This document shows, piece after piece, positions 57,369-64,000 of a stretch of DNA of 64,000 nucleotides. Every line of letters starts with the position of its first letter. Position 1 is the stretch's first letter. Both the position numbers and the translations under genes were made by a program. The DNA comes from Cephalopachus bancanus (Eukaryota > Chordata > Mammalia > Primates > Tarsiidae). The notes under the pieces are model-generated. The model was not told the DNA's origin. It saw nothing but the letters and a program-made list of their open reading frames with translations, and ran no database searches. The DNA lies in the NCBI GenBank assembly GCA_027257055.1, contig JAPVLO010000233.1:2976001-3040000 (forward strand), in the 5' to 3' direction.

Positions 57369-57609
57369 TATATTCTACCAAATAGAAAACTAGAAAAGAA
57401 ATTCATGGTAACAGCATGAAAGCCTACCCAAAACATCTATTGTGAGCACAATTAATTGTTTACTATACAGAGAGATACTACCAAATAGATTATATTCTAC
57501 TACATAGAAAACTGGAAAAGAAATTCATAGTAACAACATGAAAGCATGCCAGAAACATCTAGTTAACGCAAGTAATCATTTGATATACAGGGAGATGCAC
57601 CAACTATGT
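57369..57609. repeat. Imperfect tandem duplication, period 122 bp
   Basis: Unit 1 (57369-57490) and unit 2 (57491-57609) share in order TATATTCTAC, ATAGAAAACT, GAAAAGAAATTCAT, GTAACA, CATGAAAGC, AAACATCTA, ATACAG and GAGAT. They differ by scattered substitutions and small gaps, so the event is old. The source sequence is not a repeat I recognise. Confidence 0.9.
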
Positions 57610-60000
57610 AATGAAAAACAAGGATAAAACTTACTTCTGAGACGCCAGGCCAAATTTTGCCCATAGGTAAAGGGGAGAAAAACTACAACACTCTGTCAAG
57701 AATTCATCAAATATGTGTGAACACTAACTACTTTCCAAGCACTGTAATAGGCCCAAGACACAAGGTTGAATAAGATGCACGTGTTCCATGCTCTTGTAGC
57801 ATATGGGCTTGTGGGAAAGACCCAGGTGGGCTGGTGTCTAGAGATACACATCTCCAGGAACTGCCAAAGGCCCAATGGAACATGCTGGCCAAGTTCCAAA
57901 GCTGAACAGTATAGAGATTAGAGATTTTTACCAGAAAAATTTGTATTACCTAATTTTAAACACCCTTTTAGAAGTTGTCTGGTTCAGAAAAATCACGAAG
58001 TAAAAACTAAAGAATTAAAATGGCCAACACTTGGGAAATGTTTTCTCCAATTATTTGTAGAAAACTGATCCTGCCTTGGCCAGTAGACATTTCAGTAAGA
58101 TATTTGTTTCTAGGTTAACATGTTATGAAAAGAAAATCAGTTTATTGCTCTTCCATTAAGTACATGTTGAGTAATATTTAAAGAATATCATTGCTATATT
58201 AGTTCCCAACAATTAGTTCCCACCCACATCAGTTGGCCTAACCCTGGGCACAGCATAGTAGCAATTGAAATGTCAATCAGAATGACTAAGTACTTCCATA
58301 GTAATCCTGTGTCATTGGGACACACAGAGTGAACACCAGTACACACTGACAGGGTCTGGGATAGTGTGCCCGATAAAGGGACTTCAAAAAGGAGTTAGTC
58401 AAGTGGCAGGGGAAGTGTCTCTCAATAAATCTGCCTCAATCCTCTGAGATCCTCCCATCTGTGTCTATAATAAACACTCTCAGGGAATGGCCGTGAATTA
58501 CCAGTCTACCATGGATCCGAATTATTGACATTAAAATTACTTATCCAAATTGCAAATGTGTTAATTAACTTCCCGAACAAATAAATTTGTAAGGGCTCAA
58601 AGCCAAGGAATATGTTTAACCCATTGATAAACGAAACATCAGAACCGTTAATCTTGCTCTTTCTGCGTGCCACTTAGCCTCAAATATGTACTGCCTTCCC
58701 GACCCTGAACCAAATAGCCAAATTTCAGGCACTGTTAGTGACATCTTATGGAGACTCTTGGTGTGCTTTCCAAATTGCCTAGAAATCTATAAGTTACCGG
58801 AGAAGTGAGTTTTCATTCCTAGGGAGGTGGCTAGCTTTGTCATTCATAGTGTGATTGTGCAGATCATCCCAATCAAGCAGAAAAACGCTGTCGAAGATGT
58901 CTGAAGAACTATTGCAATGTAACTGAGCTCATAAGGTCCTGTATTAGCTTCACTTTCACGGGCTCCCTCAGCTTGTGAGCACATGAGCAATCTACACATT
59001 CCTAATGTAGTGAAGTTTAGCACCTATCAGTATCTAGCAAAGAATCAGTTTCTACATGGAGTCATAAATATTATTGATCACACATGAATGCCTTGAGGAC
59101 ATATTAGGTTGAGGCCCAGGTATTCTTCTCCTTAAACTCTCAGGATGCTGTACTGGGCTTCTGCCCGCTTTTGAGGATCTTATTTTTCACTGTCAGCAGA
59201 CTGACTTCAAAGAAGTCATCTATTTTTAAATGAGTCAATATGAATGAAAGCATTTTAACTGGAAAATGTTCTGTAAATATTTTGCAGTTGTATTATTTAG
59301 AATTGATGTTATTGTGTAGAGTTCCTTCTTCCTTTCAATTAAGACAACGTGGCATCGACTAAATTAGGGAATAATCATGGAGCTTAGGAAATTTACTTTG
59401 GAACTAAGTAATATTAAGGGATTTTTATCATAGTAACTGACTGTTGTGACTGTGTACAGCAGATCTCTTGCTTTGGGCTGGATCGTTTGTTTTAAACTGT
59501 TAACTAAGATAAGAGCAAATGTGTCTAAAAGTAAGTGCATCCTTAGTGTTGAACTCTGGAAGTCCTCTAGAAGTTCACAGATTTGGTTACAAGAAGCTGT
59601 GTAATATTTTTGCTGTTTGGAGCACTCTGTTACTTCCCTGGCCTTAGATGCATTGAGGGCCCAGAGACTGCTGTATGGATAACTGCAGGGTAAATTAGAA
59701 GTTGCTGGTGGTATCTGGATTTGAGGTGTGAAACACAAGTTGTCTTGGCTGCATGTAGCATCCCCCAAAGACAAACCCACAGTAGTGCTGCCCTGTGGTT
59801 TCCCCTTGATCCTGGACAGACTATTCCATCCCAAGTTCCAGTGCTAAATACTAAACCATCCCCATCTTGAAAGTCATGTGCAGCTCAGTCTGCCATGGGT
59901 TTAAGATGAAGAAGTGGACTGTCACAACTAACCCCCGGCTGGCCTCACTGTTGACTTTGCCCCTTGTTTGACAGATGCACAGGCAGCAGAAACCTTGAAT
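57610..60000. other. Repeat-poor intron, candidate conserved region
   Basis: 57700-57800 has an L2-like block ('actaactactttccaagcactgtaataggcccaagacacaaggttg'). 58000-59900 holds no transposon I recognise. Mixed composition, no exon identified. Confidence 0.45.
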
Positions 60001-60287
60001 TTTTTTTTTTTTGAGTTGGAGTCTCACTCTGTCGTCCAGACTGGAGTGCAGTGGCCGCTCCCGGCCACCACAGCCTCGACCTGCTGGGCTCCGGCGATCC
60101 TTCCGCCTCAGCCTTCCAAGTAGCCAGAATTATAGGCATGCGCTACCACGCCCGGCTGATTTTTTTATTTATTGTAGAGATGAGGTCTCGCCTGCCCAGG
60201 CGGGTCTCAAACCCGCGGGCTCAGGCAATCCACTCACCTCAGCCTCCCAAAGGTGCGGGATTACAGGCTGAGCCACTGAGCCCGGCT
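60001..60287 (-). mobile_element. Young lemur-type Alu, antisense
   Basis: Near-consensus young subfamily, flanked by TGAATTTT. Confidence 0.97.
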
Positions 60288-60486
60288 GAATTTTAAAATG
60301 ATTTAGGCCATCAGGGTGAATGTTTACTCACTGCTTAGTCCCCATTCTGCTTGGTGCGGGGAGGGAGGAGGGTCGTGATACAGTGGGTGAGGTGACGGCA
60401 GTGGGAGAATGAGGGAGGCACAGGAAAAAGACCGTAAATAAAATAGCTTAAATGTTTTAGAGGACAGGCTTTCCGGAGGCTATGAT

Positions 60487-60640
60487 TTTTTTTTCTTTTA
60501 AAAAAATTTTTATGAAGAAGATGTGGAGTACACTTCAGGATTAGGTATATAAACGTTGATCATGCAGGTACCCTTGTTGATGAGGTATGCCCCTCCCTCC
60601 CCTAGCAGTTTCCCTCAACTGCCAATCCCAACCCCCCCAT
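60487..60640 (-). mobile_element. Possible L1 3' UTR piece, antisense
   Basis: 'tttttatgaagaagatgtggagtacacttcagg' then 'catgcaggtacccttgttgatgaggtatgcccctccctcccc' resembles the end of a primate L1 3' UTR. Weak. Confidence 0.35.
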
Positions 60641-61624
60641 CCAACTCTAAAGCAGAAAATGATCACTGGCAATTAAAAAATTTCCAATCAGCAGAGGATG
60701 AATGCTAAAAAGTTTGTTAGTGAAATACTTAGGTACAGGTCTGTGTGTGCATGGATGTGTCAGCTTGAACACAGGCCAGTCCCGGCTCCAGTCCCAAACT
60801 GCGTCAGCGTTCTCATAACAGGAGAGCAGGGAGCTGGTAAGTGACACCCAGACAGCAACAAATGCTTTCTCTGTAAGCTGAGGACTCAGAATTAAATTTG
60901 ATCCGGGGAATGTTTTAAACTTTTGCTTCTGTTCAGTTGAATTATAAAAAATAACTTGTTCTAGCCTGAACTGATAGCAAGAGTTTATTTTACAAATCTG
61001 ATGCAGCAAATTAATGTGGTTCATTCAGAAATGTTATTTTAGTGCCAGGTTCAGTTCCTGGTATAGAACATATGTGCAAATGCTTTGGCCTAGAAGCTGC
61101 CTCACCCTAGCACTGAGTTCTGCCTTTACCCTCAAACTGCATCCGAGAGTGAAAAAAGGAAGTTCGGCAGCAAAAGAAGCTAAAAATATGAAAACAGTCA
61201 CACCATACCTCTTGTTCACTTATACTCACAGGCTCTCTAATTCATGATCAAGAAGTCTAAATTTAGACTAACTAAGGAAAAAAAGATACTATCACACACA
61301 TCCTTTTTAGTCAGGAAGAGAAAGTTAATATCTGCAAAGCCTTCAAACCACAGGAATGCAGAGACACTTAACATCAATTATTTAAATAACTACTAATATT
61401 TTACAGAGCAAAGGAAAAAGAAAACTGTGAGGTCACTTGACCAGAGGTACACAAATAGCTGTTTTCTTCCTTTTCCTTCCAATAAAGGAGGAGATGGAAA
61501 CCTAACAGTTTCTCAAATTAAAGCCAGTCAATCACTTGAAGGATGTTTCTCTGTTTAAGAACTATTTTTAAATGTTGAGGCAGTTTAGTCTTTCAGAAAA
61601 CAACTTGTCATATTAGTTTAAAAA
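60641..61624. other. Unassigned intron
   Basis: Nothing recognised. Open frames up to 125 codons carry no known domain. Confidence 0.4.
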
Positions 61625-61627
61625 GTC

Positions 61628-61750
61628 TAGGGCTGGGTACCGTGGTTCGTGCCTGTAATCTTATCACTTTAGGAGCCTGTGGCAGGAGGATTTTTTGAGC
61701 CCAGGAGTCCTGGGCAAAATAACAAGACTGTCTCTACAGAAAGCCAAAAA
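61628..61750 (+). mobile_element. Alu left-monomer (FLAM-like), sense
   Basis: Only a single monomer: GGCTGGGTACCGTGGTTCGT ... 'ctctacagaaagccaaaaaaataaaa'. Either a free left monomer or a truncated Alu. Confidence 0.8.
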
Positions 61751-62153
61751 AATAAAATTTCTTATATAATATACATGTCACAAGTGTGTTTGCACTCTGC
61801 ACTGATGGCTAATAGTTTATATATCCTGACAGTAAAGGGACACTTTTTTACTTCTTTCAGCGTTAAGAGTGAAAAACCAAGAACTCTTAGAATATCGTCT
61901 CAAATAGGATTAAAATAGGACTTTCCATGCCTTCTCCCTTTCTCATTGTTCACAAGACAAAAACCACTTTAATGCTAAACACATTTTGAAATGTTAATTT
62001 TTCAGTGCCTCCATTTCAGATTGCTAAAAGATAGCATAAAATTTACCTTTATATGCTTAATATCTAAATGTTTGATAATGCTAGGTAATCGCTGCTGATT
62101 TCTGAGGTGCAGTAAGAATATCATGGTTGTTTTTAAAAAACAAACACTATATA
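61751..62153. other. Unassigned AT-rich intron
   Basis: Nothing recognised. Confidence 0.4.
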
Positions 62154-62736
62154 TGAGGGGGGACCCCAAAAACCCAGATTCTATTTACAAAAAATTGTGT
62201 ATTCTTACATGTTTACACTTCAGTCACCTTCAAAGTCCTCTCCATTTGATGCAGTACACCTATCGAGATGCTTTCCCCACTGCTCAGAACAGATTTTGAA
62301 CTCATCACTTTGATGCCTTTTAGTGCTTCTGCCATTTTTTGTTTCACCTCTTCCACATCAGCAAAACATTTCCCCCCCGCCCCCCCCCAAAATACATTTC
62401 CCTTAGAGGCCGCTCTTCCTATGGGGAAACAAAAAACGTATCTTGGAGTGAGCTCAGGTGACGAGGGAGGGTGGGACATGGTCATGCCATTTCTAGTCAA
62501 AAACTGCTGAACACTCAGCATGGCGCTGGTGGGTGTGTTGTCATGGTACAAGAACCAGTCAGTCACCTGTTTACCACAACTCAGGACATTTCTTTTGCAA
62601 ATTGTAGTGCAGCCTTCTCAAAACTTCCAGATAAAAATGTTGGTTGACTATTTGATCCAGGGGAACAAATTCTGAGTGTACTACAAGGGGCCCACTCTCC
62701 AAAAGACAAATTTGGTTTTTGGGGGGTCTCCCCTCC
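62154..62736 (-). mobile_element. Internally deleted mariner element, copy 2
   Basis: TA at both edges (62152-62153, 62737-62738). Ends are TGAGGGGGGACCCCAAAAAC and the inverse of GGAGGGGAGACCCCCCAAAA. On the minus strand it has the same structure as 30470-31006: 5' end, then the transposase C-terminal half with the 'ELTPRY' position where copy 1 keeps LTPID, and FADVEEVKQKMAEALKG. A C-rich insert at about 62370-62392 breaks the frame. Cannot make transposase. Confidence 0.86.
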
Positions 62737-64000
62737 TAAGTTCTCTGTTTTTATAACCTCTGTTGTTTATAGATACAAATCACGTTCATTGTAGACATTT
62801 GAAAAACTAGGAAAAGGATAAAGTGGAAGTTTGAAATCACTTATTATGCTATCACCCAGAAATAACAGCTATTAATATTTTACATGTTCTTGTTTTTCTC
62901 TTATGTTATAGTTTGCTTTTAAACTTGGTATAGTAGAACGATCATTTTCTGAGGATTCTTTCAAAACACAATTATTTGCCTTATTTTCATAAAAAGATGT
63001 TTAGCCTAGTACCTGACACATTAATAAGTATTCAACAAGTATGAGTTCCTTGGGAGCTGGAAAAGCCTTATAGGCTATCCTGGATCTGGTCCAGTCTTCT
63101 GCCAAGACAGATTATATGGCATTCTACAAACACACTTATTAGGATGGGAAACGTATTTCTTCATAAACTAGCCTGTTTCTTTTATTTTCAGCTCTGATGG
63201 TGTTCTGTAATTGCCTGTCATTGGTGGTTCTGAGTATGTCCTGAAACCCACCAAGATGAGTCTGTGTCTAATATGTGACAGCTCATGAACAAGATCAAGG
63301 TGGCACCCTTGTCTGCCTTCCCCTAAGCCTTTGCACCCCACCCCCACCAACTTTTATTTATTGTATAATTTTTAAAAAATCAAAATAAGGTCAGTTAGCT
63401 CACAGTCTCTCCTTTACCATAACAAATATTTTCTCTTTTACAGGTTTTAATTTTTATCTTCTATAATTTAATCAATTCTAAATACTTAGAGATTTTTATT
63501 GGTTTTATTTTCAAAGGAAAACAAAATATCAAAATTCCATTTTTAATAAAAAATTTATTTTTAGCATTGTACTCTTTGGTACCAGATGAATGTGATATAG
63601 TTCTAGCCTTTTCATTTATGAAAAATTAAGACAGACATGTGAGATTCCCACTTCAACACTGGAGTAATTCACCACAGTAAACCAGTCCCTGAATTTTTAT
63701 GTCCAAATTTTAAAAATCTCTCCACCTGTACGTCCCGCCCGTGACCATCCATTCAAATCAATGTTTCCATGCTGACTTGCTCTCTGGTTGGAGTTCAGGC
63801 TGCATTTGGTTAATAGGTTCAGGTTAGTTGCCTGCTGACTCCTCTCATTACCCAGATTGCTAAGTGTCTGTTAGTTATTATCATAAACGAAATACAAAAC
63901 TAAAAAGAAATTTGCTTTTTTTTAACTACCAAAACATAGAATTTTTTTAGAGTCAATCTTTGGGTCTGTTCAGAAATTGGCATGTGAGTTTTTTCTTCAC
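62737..64000. other. AT-rich intron with old L1/L2 scraps
   Basis: 62765-62920 resembles an old L1 piece ('tgtagacatttgaaaaactagg', 'atcacccagaaataacagctattaatatttt'). 63003-63055 is L2/MIR-like ('agcctagtacctgacacattaataagtattcaacaagtatgag'). The rest is unassigned. No UBL3 exon 2 seen. Confidence 0.4.

Larger units (their letters stand above)
25319..64000 (+). other. UBL3: UBL3 intron 1 (continues past window)
   Basis: Starts with the GTAAGC donor after exon 1. I searched by eye for sequence coding INLRLILVSGKTKEF and the following residues expected in exon 2 and did not find it. More than 38.6 kb of intron is therefore present. It has an AT-rich, repeat-poor 5' part and then many transposon insertions. 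Confidence 0.75.

Noticed and set aside
57369..57609. Possible CRISPR-like repeat array
   Set aside because: Only two long, imperfect units in a mammalian intron. It is a tandem duplication.
59364..59834. 156-codon minus-strand open frame
   Set aside because: No domain, no exon boundaries I trust and chance-like composition. Left within the repeat-poor region as unassigned.
25319..64000. UBL3 exon 2
   Set aside because: Looked for sequence encoding INLRLILVSGK and HVYDNWPM after an acceptor and found none, so it is presumed to lie past the window end.

Overview
This is mammalian nuclear DNA from a primate, most likely a strepsirrhine (lemur-type). The window holds about 35 dimeric Alu elements. 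Many carry a form I associate with strepsirrhines: the inter-monomer linker reads ACAATAAATCAAAAA, and the youngest copies start GGCCGGGCTCGGTGGCTCAGCC. Old L2, MIR, L1M, mariner, Tigger, hAT-Charlie and MaLR LTR copies fill much of the rest. There is no prokaryotic gene structure, no CRISPR array, and almost no protein-coding sequence.

The one gene I can identify is UBL3 (membrane-anchored ubiquitin-fold protein) on the + strand. A CpG island at about 24.0-26.7 kb holds the promoter, a GC-rich leader and coding exon 1. That exon codes for nine residues, MSSHVPADM, directly followed by a strong GTAAGC splice donor. The promoter has a near-consensus ZNF143/THAP11 motif (24139-24157) and a YY1-type motif (24285-24297). 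The leader has several short upstream ORFs and trinucleotide runs. From 25319 to the window end is UBL3 intron 1. I found no sequence resembling exon 2, so the rest of the gene lies downstream.

Layout: 1-23.3 kb is intergenic, dense in Alu, L2 and L1M, with local rearrangements: a mariner palindrome (2.44-3.01 kb), a tandem duplication cutting through an Alu (5.45-5.73 kb), and a flank duplicated on both sides of Alus (9.64-10.46 kb). A nearly repeat-free block (23.3-29.3 kb) surrounds the promoter. The intron then holds a mariner deletion derivative (30.5-31.0 kb), an old antisense L1 (33.0-37.2 kb), a long L2 (37.2-38.0 kb), a minus-strand terminal-exon-like stretch (45.3-46.7 kb), a Tigger nested in an L2-type repeat and itself split by an Alu (51.4-53.2 kb), two hAT elements side by side (55.0-56.1 kb), another Tigger (56.5-56.8 kb), a 122-bp tandem duplication (57.4-57.6 kb), a repeat-poor stretch (58.0-59.9 kb) and a second copy of the same mariner derivative in the opposite orientation (62.15-62.74 kb).

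No novel protein system is visible. The most notable items are the uORF-dense UBL3 leader, the internally deleted mariner family present twice, the Alu-associated duplications, and the possible minus-strand terminal exon. Repeat family names come from recalled consensus features, not a database search. Boundaries of old repeats are approximate.
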